A stretch of 46,227 nucleotides of DNA from Candidatus Poribacteria bacterium (GTDB lineage: Bacteria; Poribacteria; WGA-4E; WGA-3G), in assembly GCA_009839745.1 (NCBI GenBank), contig VXPE01000033.1:32844-79070 (forward strand). Direction: 5' to 3'. Numbering within the stretch: position 1 is the stretch's first letter; the number at the start of each line of letters is the position of its first letter. A program made the position numbers and the translations under genes. Under the pieces are notes generated by a model. That model saw only the letters and a list, made by a program, of their open reading frames with translations, made no database searches and was not told the origin of the DNA. Below are positions 9,122 to 17,204 of the stretch, piece by piece.

Positions 9122-10402
9122 ATGAACGTTTCTGAATCGAACCACACGCAGAAAATTGCGAGTACAGAAGAATTGAAAACCGCCGTTTTAGATGCCGTGA
9201 ATACCCAAAGTGTTACAGATATTCACACACATCTCTTTAGTCCCCCGTTCGGTGAGTTGCTACTGTGGGGTATTGATGAACTCCTGACCTATCACTATCT
9301 CATCGCTGAAGTATTCCGCGAATCTGATGTCTCATACCCGCAATTTTGGGCACTGTCGAAAACCGAACAAGCGGAACTGATTTGGCAGACGCTGTTCATT
9401 GAGAATTCCCCCCTGAGCGAGGCGTGCCGCGGGGTTGTGACGACTTTAAACGCGTTAGGCTTGGATGTGGGTTCGCGAAACCTACAGGACTATCGCGCCT
9501 ATTTTGCGGATACTACCGTCGAAGCCTTTATAGACACCGTCTTTGAACACGCGAAAGTCTCTAAAGTGGTGATGACAAACGACCCGTTCGATTCGGCAGA
9601 GGCACCCGTATGGCAATCCGGGGATACTGGCGACACACGCTTTGAGGCGGCTCTCCGAATGGATGTCCTTATCAATACCTATGAAGAAGTCGGTTATGAA
9701 CATCTCCGGGGGCTCGGCTATGATGTCGATCCGAGTCTATCAACGGAAAAAACCTATAAAGAAATCCGCCGATTTTTAGAGACGTGGATTCAACGAATGA
9801 ATCCAAAATACATGGCGGTCTCTCTCCCACCTGATTTCCAATACCCTGATGACGGTGTTCTCGGACGGTTGTTTGATAACTGTATACTACCGATCTCCCG
9901 TGAATTTAACGTTCCCTTCGCACTCATGATCGGGGTGAAGCGTGCAGTGAATCCACAACTTCAGATGGCAGGTGATGGCAGTGGCAAGGCGGACTTGACC
10001 AGTCTGGAAACGCTGCTCCGTGAAAATCCTGATAATAAGTTTCTTGTTACACTCCTGTCGCGTGAAAATCAGCACGAGTTGTGTGTGATCGGACGAAAAT
10101 TCAAAAATCTGATGATATTTGGATGTTGGTGGTTTATGAACAACCCGAGCGTCATTGAGGAGATCACACGAGAGCGGATTGAATTGCTGGGTTTGAGTGT
10201 CATCCCGCAACACTCGGATGCGAGAATTTTGGATCAACTTCTTTACAAGTGGAAACATTCACGGCGAATTATCGCAGATGTCTTAGTAGAGAAATACCAG
10301 ACAGTCCTTGATGTCGGATGGACATTGACTTCAGCAGAGATTGAACGGGATGTCAATAACCTATTCGGTGGGAATTTCGATCGGTTTCTGAACGAAAACT
10401 GA
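9122..10402 (+). CDS. Uronate (glucuronate) isomerase-like amidohydrolase-superfamily enzyme
   Basis: Family members isomerise D-glucuronate to D-fructuronate or galacturonate to tagaturonate. Of the 426 residues, DIHTHLFSP (H35, H37) gives the metal pair at the start of the barrel, and FGCWWFMNNPS followed by PQHSDARILDQLLYKWKHSR matches the C-terminal half of UxaC-type enzymes. The substrate cannot be read from sequence, and no other hexuronate pathway gene is nearby. I place the start at ATG 9122 because AGGAGAGG sits 6 bp before it; an in-frame TTG at 9095 lacks such a site. Confidence 0.8.
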   Translation: MNVSESNHTQKIASTEELKTAVLDAVNTQSVTDIHTHLFSPPFGELLLWGIDELLTYHYLIAEVFRESDVSYPQFWALSKTEQAELIWQTLFIENSPLSEACRGVVTTLNALGLDVGSRNLQDYRAYFADTTVEAFIDTVFEHAKVSKVVMTNDPFDSAEAPVWQSGDTGDTRFEAALRMDVLINTYEEVGYEHLRGLGYDVDPSLSTEKTYKEIRRFLETWIQRMNPKYMAVSLPPDFQYPDDGVLGRLFDNCILPISREFNVPFALMIGVKRAVNPQLQMAGDGSGKADLTSLETLLRENPDNKFLVTLLSRENQHELCVIGRKFKNLMIFGCWWFMNNPSVIEEITRERIELLGLSVIPQHSDARILDQLLYKWKHSRRIIADVLVEKYQTVLDVGWTLTSAEIERDVNNLFGGNFDRFLNEN

Positions 10403-10416
10403 GTTCGCTTACGGGG

Positions 10417-10701
10417 TCAACAGTGGCAAGGGGTTTCGCTGCACTTCGGGCACCCCTCTGCGTAGATTTTCGCGGCGTCCTCAAGAGAAATACCGAGTAG
10501 ACTCGCTAACGTAGCGAGCCATGCAAAGACATCGGCGAACTCCTCCCGGAGCCGCGTCATGTCCTGTGGCTGCTTGCGGATCTCTTTCGCCAACTCACCT
10601 ACCTCTTCAACGAACCATGTGAAGGTTAGCGGCACGCCACGCTCAGCATCGCGGGTGTAGTAGATATCTTCAATCTGTTTCTGAAACGCTTCAATTGTCA
10701 T
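10417..10701 (-). CDS. MazG-like nucleotide pyrophosphohydrolase with cysteine tail
   Basis: A 94-residue all-alpha NTP pyrophosphohydrolase. The magnesium-binding acidic pattern is EEVGE (E32, E33, E36) and EEFAD (E53, E54, D57). Such enzymes hydrolyse (d)NTPs to monophosphates. The tail CPKCSETPCHC (84-94) has four cysteines and may bind zinc, as in some archaeal and bacterial short MazG proteins. I choose ATG 10701: CAAGGA of leader-like repeat L2 lies upstream at normal distance. An upstream in-frame ATG at 10779 would translate the repeat itself. It is convergent with the uronate isomerase gene. Confidence 0.85.
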   Translation of the reverse strand: MTIEAFQKQIEDIYYTRDAERGVPLTFTWFVEEVGELAKEIRKQPQDMTRLREEFADVFAWLATLASLLGISLEDAAKIYAEGCPKCSETPCHC

Positions 10702-10713
10702 CTTTTTAATTTT

Positions 10714-10788
10714 CCTTGCGGTTAGACGATGTGGGTTTGAGCACTGTTGTCCCGTGCTTAAATTCGCCCTCCATTTCATTACGGGCTA
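10714..10788 (-). repeat. Leader-like repeat copy L2, upstream of the MazG-like gene
   Basis: CCTTGCGG at 10714-10721 and GCTA at 10785-10788 are 71 bp apart. On the minus strand the element begins TAGCCCGTAATGAAATGG, passes through a segment with CACGGGACAACAGTGC, and ends CCGCAAGGAAAATTAAAAAG directly before the MazG ATG. Its CAAGGA is the likely Shine-Dalgarno. Confidence 0.75.
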
Positions 10789-10926
10789 CGGATTTTTAGC
10801 ATTCGATTGGAAGAAAAAAAATAAAATCCATCGGTATTATATCCATCAAATCTTGCCATCGCAATAAGCCTCCTCTCCCCCAATCCTGTCAAGAATTCAG
10901 TGATTCCGCAGCAGGGCTGCGCGGTA

Positions 10927-12105
10927 TTAGACAGCGGTTTGGAAAGCCTCCCACGTGTCGCCTGCAGCGGCAGCTTGACGTTCCAATTCAGTCCGCCAGC
11001 CGACGACCATCCCGGACTTAATCTGCCTGATGTCATATCCGGCATATCGATCCTCAAGCGTATCGCCGAGTGTCTGGGTTTCTGCCCACCTGTCCCATGC
11101 GGTCTTCATAAACGCGTGCGGTAAAGCGTCTCGGACCGCAGGATCAAGTTGCCAAGCGTTTCGAGCGTCTGCAGTCGAAGGCTCGCCGGTGAATTCGCCT
11201 GACCATTTCGACCAGCCGATCGACAAAGTGTTGCGCTCGCGTTCAGGCACGGTGTGCCCTGTGTGGATATTGTTGCCATTGCGGATGAGTGCCTCTCCCG
11301 GTTTGAGCCGGATAGCGACCTGACCGGGTAACGGATCGACCCCGTTCCAACTCGGTGTATGTGGGACGCCTTGCTCTTTCATATCCTGTGGGAGTAGCAC
11401 GTCGTGCTCAAAGGGGGTGCGCCATCGATGATGGCTACCGGGGATAAGTTCATGGCATTCGTCGTCTGTGAGTGCCAAAAACATGCTCACGCCGTTCCGT
11501 TCGGTAATTCGTTTCTCGTTGCTTTCTTGAATTTCTTTCCAGCGGATCCGTTCTACCTCTTCGGAATAGTCTTCGGGGGTGTCTCCACGGATTTCCCGCT
11601 GTGAGAAGTAACTTGCTCCGTCCCCCCACCATGTCACATCTCTGTGCCAACTGGGCCCGTTCTGCTGTTTTCGTGGATTTGCCCACAGCAACATCCCACT
11701 AAACGTCAGGTCCTCAGGTTGAAGTCCGTGACACCAAGATGCAACAAAATCTAAGAAATCTGAAGAACCGTGGAACTCGGCGAAACTCGACTCATCAAAA
11801 GCGGGATGGATGAGTCCTCGGATTGCCCACGGTTCATCGTGCGCTGCGCGGTGGACGTACCCTTTCGAGGTGTCGATTTTGTCGTAGACGTTTTCGGGGG
11901 CACACGCCTCAGTGACGCGGCGACCTGCCTCTCGGAGAATGGGGATCCACGGGTTATCAACAAAGTCATTGACGATGACAAAACCGTGCTCCTTCAGGTA
12001 TGCCAATCTTTCAGGCGTGGCACCCGGCCCCGAAAGTTCAGGCTGAAAATCTGCAAACGCTGTTGCACGGTAGGTCTCTTTCGCTGTTACTGCGTTCGTA
12101 CTCAT
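10927..12105 (-). CDS. Phytanoyl-CoA dioxygenase (PhyH) family protein, long form
   Basis: An Fe(II)/2-oxoglutarate oxygenase of 392 residues. Iron ligands are predicted at H154 and D156 (WHRD) and the distal histidine in NIHTGHT (H281 or H284), with R291 a candidate 2-oxoglutarate contact. ELIPGSHHRWRT is the usual PGSH turn. It is longer than the other PhyH proteins here, with an insertion around 165-205 and a C-terminal extension. The substrate is unknown. GGGAGGAAG precedes the ATG. It is divergent from the tandem PhyH pair across a 210-bp region with promoters on both strands. Confidence 0.85.
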   Translation of the reverse strand: MSTNAVTAKETYRATAFADFQPELSGPGATPERLAYLKEHGFVIVNDFVDNPWIPILREAGRRVTEACAPENVYDKIDTSKGYVHRAAHDEPWAIRGLIHPAFDESSFAEFHGSSDFLDFVASWCHGLQPEDLTFSGMLLWANPRKQQNGPSWHRDVTWWGDGASYFSQREIRGDTPEDYSEEVERIRWKEIQESNEKRITERNGVSMFLALTDDECHELIPGSHHRWRTPFEHDVLLPQDMKEQGVPHTPSWNGVDPLPGQVAIRLKPGEALIRNGNNIHTGHTVPERERNTLSIGWSKWSGEFTGEPSTADARNAWQLDPAVRDALPHAFMKTAWDRWAETQTLGDTLEDRYAGYDIRQIKSGMVVGWRTELERQAAAAGDTWEAFQTAV

Positions 12106-12149
12106 TGTCTTCCTCCCTATGTTAGACGGTGACCTTGAACCAGTACGCT

Positions 12150-12178
12150 ATTTTAGCATAATTCGCGTATTTTCCCAA
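12150..12178 (-). promoter_or_regulatory. Putative promoter for the long PhyH gene
   Basis: Read on the minus strand, TTGGGA (12178-12173) and TAAAAT (12155-12150) are 17 bp apart. The -35 box is weak. Confidence 0.4.
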
Positions 12179-12228
12179 ATTTTAGTGGATAGTACTCCGG
12201 GTCATTCAGTTTTAAGAAATTAACGGGC

Positions 12229-12256
12229 TTGACTTTTCCACCAAATATGCTATCAT
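12229..12256 (+). promoter_or_regulatory. Putative promoter for the tandem PhyH pair
   Basis: TTGACT at 12229-12234 and TATCAT at 12251-12256 are separated by 16 bp, about 60 bp ahead of the first gene of the pair. Confidence 0.55.
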
Positions 12257-12316
12257 TTCAACAGCAGTTCAAAAGATTGTCGTCCACCTTTGCAAATGAA
12301 AAAACAGGAGATGACC

Positions 12317-13168
12317 ATGAACGAAGAACCAACGCTACAGGATCAACGTTTTAAACTAAGTCCGGATGAACGCGCATTCTGGAACGAGAACGGTTACCTC
12401 GTCCGCTTGAATGTATTTACCCGCGAAGAGAACGATGTATTCCGTCAAGTCGCTGAAGACATTGTAGACAGGAAACGTCCATTTCCAACCGTACATATCG
12501 ATCAGAACGCCCTCGTCAGGGATGGAAAAGCGGCGCAGCAAGGTATCTATGCGATGCACAAAATCCATTTTCCGAGCTGCTATGACCCAGAATTTCTCAC
12601 ACGTGTTCGAGATCCACGCCTCACCGATCCACTTGTCGATCTACTCGGTCCAGATATCCTCGGTATCAACACGTTATTTATCTGGAAAGCCCCGAAGATC
12701 GGTCTCGGTTTCCCGTGGCATCAAGATAAGTTCTATTTCCGCACTCGGTTTAGGACAGAGACAACTGTTGGAACATGGACAGCGATCGATCCGGCAGATC
12801 GAGAGAACGGTTGTCTCTACGTTATCCCGGGTAGCCATAAATGGGATATTTTTGAACACGGCGACCTTGAAGGCTCACAACAGCAGGAATTTAAGATGGC
12901 ACGCGGTGTCCGCGACGAAGACGGTGTAGCGGTGGAAGTGCCGCCTGGTGCGGTTATCTGGTTCCATAGCCATCTCCTGCACAAGAGTATGGACAATCAC
13001 AGCCTACGGTTCCGCCGGAGTTTCGTCGCCCATTACCTGAGCGCGCAAGCGGAATGGGTAAAACCTAAACCGGCGGGTGGGTCTGCTGTTATGTGGATTC
13101 GCGGTAAGACCTATCCGGGTAAAGTCCAAGAAGTCGAACATGATGTCGTCCCCATCCCCGAATTTTAG
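12317..13168 (+). CDS. PhyH family dioxygenase, first of a tandem pair
   Basis: An Fe(II)/2-oxoglutarate oxygenase of 283 residues. Iron ligands are predicted as H135 and D137 in PWHQDKFYF and H222 in SHLLHKS; YVIPGSHKWDIFEH provides the PGSH turn. The neighbour 9 bp downstream is a full-length paralogue with the same residue numbering for all these motifs, so a tandem duplication created the pair. Substrate unknown. The start at ATG 12317 has AGGAG 6 bp upstream; in-frame TTG 12290 and ATG 12311 are less well placed. Confidence 0.87.
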   Translation: MNEEPTLQDQRFKLSPDERAFWNENGYLVRLNVFTREENDVFRQVAEDIVDRKRPFPTVHIDQNALVRDGKAAQQGIYAMHKIHFPSCYDPEFLTRVRDPRLTDPLVDLLGPDILGINTLFIWKAPKIGLGFPWHQDKFYFRTRFRTETTVGTWTAIDPADRENGCLYVIPGSHKWDIFEHGDLEGSQQQEFKMARGVRDEDGVAVEVPPGAVIWFHSHLLHKSMDNHSLRFRRSFVAHYLSAQAEWVKPKPAGGSAVMWIRGKTYPGKVQEVEHDVVPIPEF

Positions 13169-13177
13169 GAAACCACG

Positions 13178-14041
13178 ATGAATACAGATTCAACACGACA
13201 AGACTTACGTTTTGGCTTGCGTTCAGATGAACTTTCCTATTGGAAGGAGAATGGCTATCTTGTGCGTCTAAACGTATTCACTGCTGAAGAGAACGATGCC
13301 CTTCGTCAAGTTGCTGAAGATGTCGTGGATGGAAAACGTCCATATCCAGATACGAACATTGATCAGAACGCGCTCGTCAGAGACGGGAAAGTAGAAGAGC
13401 AAGGCATCTATGCGATGCACAAAATCCATCATCCGAGTTGTTACTGTCCGGAATTCCTGGCGCGTGTGCGCGATCTGCGGCTCACGGATCCACTCGTTGA
13501 TATCCTCGGCCCGGACATCCTTGGCATCAATAATCTATTTATCTGGAAGGCACCGAAGATCGGTCTCGGTTTCCCGTGGCATCAGGACAAATTCTACTTT
13601 CGCAACCGGTTTAATACGGAAACGACCGTCGGGACATGGACGGCTATCGACACAGCAGATCGAGACAACGGTTGTCTCTATGTGATCCCCGGTAGTCACA
13701 AACGGGATATTTTTGAGCATGACGACCTTGAAGGCTCACAACAACAAGAATTCAAACTCGCGCGTGGTGCCCGCGATGAAGAAGGTGTTCCAGTAGAGGT
13801 GCCACCCGGTGCGGTTATTTGGTTCCATAGTCATCTCTTGCATAAGAGCACGGACAACCATAGCCTGCGGTTCCGTCGGAGTTATGTCATCCACTACCTC
13901 AGTGCACAAGCAGAATGGGCACATCCTGCGGCACTCAAAAGTAGACAAAGACAACCCGTCATGTGGATTCGCGGTAAGACCTTCCCCAATAAAGTTCACG
14001 AGGTCGAGCGCGATGTGCGCCCAACCTCCGAATCCACTTGA
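13178..14041 (+). CDS. PhyH family dioxygenase, second of a tandem pair
   Basis: This 287-residue paralogue of the preceding gene keeps H135/D137 in PWHQDKFYF and H222 in SHLLHKS, and most of the sequence is the same by eye. The main differences are the N-terminal ten residues and the C-terminal AALKSRQRQP insertion before VMWIRGKTF. It lies 9 bp after the first copy and is almost certainly in the same transcript. A LamG-domain gene begins 27 bp downstream. Whether the two copies have split substrates cannot be told from sequence. Confidence 0.87.
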   Translation: MNTDSTRQDLRFGLRSDELSYWKENGYLVRLNVFTAEENDALRQVAEDVVDGKRPYPDTNIDQNALVRDGKVEEQGIYAMHKIHHPSCYCPEFLARVRDLRLTDPLVDILGPDILGINNLFIWKAPKIGLGFPWHQDKFYFRNRFNTETTVGTWTAIDTADRDNGCLYVIPGSHKRDIFEHDDLEGSQQQEFKLARGARDEEGVPVEVPPGAVIWFHSHLLHKSTDNHSLRFRRSYVIHYLSAQAEWAHPAALKSRQRQPVMWIRGKTFPNKVHEVERDVRPTSEST

Positions 14042-14068
14042 CATACAACACCAAAGGAATACGTAACA

Positions 14069-14845
14069 ATGATTGCTTGGAAATCACCTGTGATGATATT
14101 GATGATCCTGCTATGTGGCACTGGCCTCAGTGTAGCAGACGTCTTAGAAGACGCGCTCGTTGGCGCGTGGCTTTTCGACGAGAACCAAGGCGGGACAGCG
14201 GCAGATGCCTCTGGAAACGGGCATGATGGCGATATTCAGGGTGCGAAATGGGTTCAAGGCAAAATAGGAACGGCTCTCGAATTCAACGGTGATGGTAATA
14301 TCGTAGAAATTCCACATGATAAAGTGTTCGACCTCACCGAATACACAATATCGGCGTGGATCAAAACGGAGCCAACGGGTCTCTGGCAAACCGTGATCGG
14401 GAAAGAGCCTGTCGCTGGGAACCCGAGGAATTATGGGATCTTCGTTGCGGGCAATACGAAACTGCTTGGCGTGAACTACACCACTGCTGGTGCATGGAAG
14501 ACCGCCTTTAGCAAGACGGTCGCTGCGGATGGCAAGTGGCATCACGTTGCTGCAACCTTTGATGGCACGTTCCTTCGTGCGTATTTTGACGGTGTGATGG
14601 AGGGCGAAACTAAGACCGAAATCCCGCCGGATCACAATACGGAACCTGTCCGAATCGGACGCTGGGGGAATCCGAGAGGCGATTATTGGGCGGGCGTGCT
14701 TGATGAGGTCGCAATGTTTAGTCAGGCGTTGACGGAAGACGAGATCAACGACATCACGATGAACATGCGCGATGCGTTAGCCGTCGAGGCATCGGGGAAG
14801 CTTACGGTGACCTGGGGGACACTCAAGCGGTCCTTTTCGCGATAA
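14069..14845 (+). CDS. Secreted LamG/concanavalin-like domain protein with TWGxLK tail
   Basis: A 258-residue exported protein. Residues 1-24 are a signal peptide. From about 28 to 235 there is one LamG/concanavalin A-like jelly roll: VGAWLFDEN, DASGNGHDG, GTALEFNGDG, YTISAWIKTE and WHHVAATFDG are classic marks of the family, which usually binds carbohydrate or acts as a structural module. The last residues, ASGKLTVTWGTLKRSFSR, match the end of the lamin-tail protein at 39750-42863 although the rest is unrelated. It follows the tandem PhyH pair in the same direction. Its stop lies 2 bp from the convergent nucleotidyltransferase gene. Confidence 0.85.
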   Translation: MIAWKSPVMILMILLCGTGLSVADVLEDALVGAWLFDENQGGTAADASGNGHDGDIQGAKWVQGKIGTALEFNGDGNIVEIPHDKVFDLTEYTISAWIKTEPTGLWQTVIGKEPVAGNPRNYGIFVAGNTKLLGVNYTTAGAWKTAFSKTVAADGKWHHVAATFDGTFLRAYFDGVMEGETKTEIPPDHNTEPVRIGRWGNPRGDYWAGVLDEVAMFSQALTEDEINDITMNMRDALAVEASGKLTVTWGTLKRSFSR

Positions 14846-14847
14846 GT

Positions 14848-16104
14848 TCACACAGACGAACAACAGGAGGCAGATTTTTCTCGTATTCTTCTCGTGCCTT
14901 CCTTGACGACTCGTTCACCTAAGCAGAATTTCAGTGATTTTTCAACACGCTGAATATTGCTCAGTTCCAACGCTTCGGTCAGTTCTATTTCCACCTGCTT
15001 AAGCCAATCCATGAAACACGCTTGTCGGATCGGATGTTCCTGCCATTCAGCTGCGAAGTTTTCAAGCGGGTTCACCGGATTGCGTATGAGAGTCACGCCG
15101 TTATTATCATATTCAATATAGTGCGGCATTTGTGTTAAAATCTTCAGTAGCGTTTGTTGAAGATCTTTCTCGTTGTAGTAGGCATGCGCCGCAAGCGTCG
15201 TGATAATAATAGAGGATGGTTTAGCCTTTTCGTCATAGGCAAATTGATTCTTATCGAACCAAATGTCGCGGTGTCTCTTCAAAATCTGAATAGATTGCTG
15301 AATTGGTGTTTTGATTCTATAGTCAGGCACGTTGTCAATCTGCCTTCGCGTTAGAGACCTTCGGATTGCGGCACCCCTTTTTTTCATGCGACTTCGGAAC
15401 CATTCGGCGTATCCCTTCGGATTACTGCACGGCCAGTTAGTATCAATTTGACAGTAATTGGGTAAAGTATTATCCGTAATTGCAATCTCGAAATCTAACC
15501 GGTTAGAAGATGAACCCTCTTTCGATTCAGGGGGAAATTTGAAGGGGGCAGCGTTTGAAACCGCAGGTAAGATATCCACGTGGAACTGAGCACCGTTAGC
15601 GTAATTCAATTTCCAAGAATGCTGAGTCTCTTTGGGTAGAAAGCACATATTCATAGCATGGGCATAAGCCTTGATTTCCTTCCCGACTAAATGCTTTAAT
15701 TTTTCTTGACTGATTTCGGTTTTCTGAAGACGCACTTCACTGACAAGGTCTATATCATATTCTTCGGCATCAGACAAAGGTTTCGTGACAGTACCAAGTA
15801 CAAAAGAACCTTGCGGGTAAATTTCAGGGCTGTAGCAAGCAACTTTAGATTCGTCCCGTTCCAACCACGCGCCGAGCGATTCATAAAGCTTTACAATGTG
15901 TGTATAGTGGTTTTCAGAAATGTCTAATGCGTCGGCTATGGCTTCAAGCAGCGGACTGGCTTGCGCCGGGTAAGTAAGTGTAGGAACTTCTCCTGTCCCG
16001 CGTTCAAGCCTCTCACGGACGACTTTGTCTACAGCGCGTTGAATTTGTCGTCTTGTAAACTTGCCTCGCTTGGGGGGATATTTAACCGTTCTTTTCCGTG
16101 CCAT
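14848..16104 (-). CDS. CD-NTase (cGAS/DncV-like nucleotidyltransferase), CBASS-type
   Basis: Predicted to make a cyclic oligonucleotide signal on phage infection. In the 418-residue protein, YPQGSFVLGT (G99, S100) is the nucleotidyltransferase GS motif, EYDIDLV gives metal-binding D117 and D119, and FHVDILP gives the third acid D177. The basic N-terminus (MARKRTVKYPPKRGK) and the helical C-terminal half fit the OAS/CD-NTase layout. I chose ATG 16104: AAGGAGGTGG lies 5 bp before it, and an earlier in-frame GTG is part of that site. It is the second gene after the TIR/deoxyribosyltransferase-like gene, 18 bp apart. Exact clade and product are unknown. A non-immune nucleotidyltransferase is possible but less likely. 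Confidence 0.8.
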   Translation of the reverse strand: MARKRTVKYPPKRGKFTRRQIQRAVDKVVRERLERGTGEVPTLTYPAQASPLLEAIADALDISENHYTHIVKLYESLGAWLERDESKVACYSPEIYPQGSFVLGTVTKPLSDAEEYDIDLVSEVRLQKTEISQEKLKHLVGKEIKAYAHAMNMCFLPKETQHSWKLNYANGAQFHVDILPAVSNAAPFKFPPESKEGSSSNRLDFEIAITDNTLPNYCQIDTNWPCSNPKGYAEWFRSRMKKRGAAIRRSLTRRQIDNVPDYRIKTPIQQSIQILKRHRDIWFDKNQFAYDEKAKPSSIIITTLAAHAYYNEKDLQQTLLKILTQMPHYIEYDNNGVTLIRNPVNPLENFAAEWQEHPIRQACFMDWLKQVEIELTEALELSNIQRVEKSLKFCLGERVVKEGTRRIREKSASCCSSV

Positions 16105-16122
16105 GTGAACCACCTCCTTAGA

Positions 16123-16758
16123 TCACATTTCAACCGGTTGTTCGCTATTTTTCTCTAACCATCTGACAATCACCGAAGCGTAATCATTAAAAATCATATC
16201 TTCGGCATCTAATCGAAGCTCTTCAGCTGTCTGAGGCAAATCTTTCATAAATTTTTGGTAACGTTCCCAAATGATGCTTCCACCCGGGATTATCTGCCGT
16301 CCCGATGCAGTGCGAAGCCAGTTCCGAACAACTCCCACAATCGTTTCAAGATCGTTGCTGTGTGCCTGAATGTCCTGTCCAGCGATATCCGAGATAAACT
16401 GCTGATACCGGTACGGCTCTTTATCCAAGACGAGACATTTTTTCTCTTTCTGATCCGCTACTCCGAACTTCTTTGCCCCGAGGAAAATACCCAATTCCAG
16501 AGGCATATTAAATCGCGGAAACCCCGAACTCTCGTCTAATTCTATTCTGGATATATCATGAATTCCATAACAGCAATCCGCAACGATGTTGTAAATCTTA
16601 TCGATGCGGACCTGACTCGCATCTTCTTCCTCAAGAGCACACCGGGCAATGAAACCGCAATCGTGGACAGTAAACACTATTGCATCAAACAATGGCTTAT
16701 ACGCTGGATCGAAGGGGCAATTGATAAAAACATTATCAGTATAGTGAGTTGATCTCAT
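16123..16758 (-). CDS. TIR / nucleoside-deoxyribosyltransferase-like protein, candidate CBASS effector
   Basis: A 211-residue protein whose first 150 residues look like a Rossmann-type TIR or nucleoside deoxyribosyltransferase domain: VFINCPFD at 10-17, YGIHDIS at 64-70, and RFNMPLELGIFLGAKKFG at 82-99, where E88 sits in the family's catalytic N-x-P-x-E-x-G setting. Such enzymes cleave the N-glycosidic bond of NAD or nucleosides. The C-terminal 60 residues are helical and unrecognised; no SAVED or STING sensor domain is visible. It starts at ATG 16758 after AGGAG and shares a transcript with the CD-NTase. That adjacency, rather than similarity to a known effector, is my reason for calling it the effector. 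Confidence 0.65.
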   Translation of the reverse strand: MRSTHYTDNVFINCPFDPAYKPLFDAIVFTVHDCGFIARCALEEEDASQVRIDKIYNIVADCCYGIHDISRIELDESSGFPRFNMPLELGIFLGAKKFGVADQKEKKCLVLDKEPYRYQQFISDIAGQDIQAHSNDLETIVGVVRNWLRTASGRQIIPGGSIIWERYQKFMKDLPQTAEELRLDAEDMIFNDYASVIVRWLEKNSEQPVEM

Positions 16759-16924
16759 GATCTCCTACGGTTGCGTTGAATTCCGGACAGATTTTCGCGA
16801 CGTGAAATTGATTAACCTTTAGGAATTATGCCATAAACCTGCCCGGATATCAAGACGTTTTTACGACTTTTTAGGGACATTTCGTCCGATTTTTAGTCTA
16901 TTGGGGCGATATCTGCATGCCGTA

Positions 16925-16945
16925 GGCGAGGTTTGAAACCTCGTC
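16925..16945. repeat. Palindromic repeat GGCGAGGTTT-AAACCTCGTC
   Basis: A near-perfect inverted repeat that reappears as GGCGAGGTTT/AACCTCGCC at 35788-35809. Members of this class lie only between genes in this window. Confidence 0.6.
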
Positions 16946-17071
16946 TGTAAAGGGGTCTGCGTAAACCCTGCTTTAGAGAGGATTCAAAAAATCATTCGTT
17001 TTCAAATCCTATTCTTCTCACGTTATACCATTTCTAAGAGATTATATCGCATTGACAGATCGCCTCAAAGA

Positions 17072-17100
17072 CTGCACAGGCTAACAGCCTATGCTACAAA
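17072..17100. repeat. Dispersed repeat, CACAGGCTAACAGCCTATGCTAC type
   Basis: It has the same core as the copies at 3245-3276 and 43185-43213, with the AGGCT/AGCCT dyad intact here. It lies between the PhyH gene and the CBASS-like cassette. Confidence 0.7.
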
Positions 17101-17204
17101 GAGCTCGTTTATTGAAGCATTTTCAATCAGAAATGGTATTAGTAAATATTTATCAGGGTCATTTTTTAGATGAAGTTTAAATAAATATTTCGGTTGAAAA
17201 ATGA

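Larger units (their letters stand above)
16759..17204. other. Intergenic region with two dispersed palindromic repeats
   Basis: No gene is seen here. It holds a palindrome at 16925-16945 (GGCGAGGTTT...AAACCTCGTC) and a GCACAGGCTAACAGCCTATGC repeat at 17072-17100. The palindrome has a relative at 35788-35809. AT-rich sequence runs between 17130 and 17200. Confidence 0.7.
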
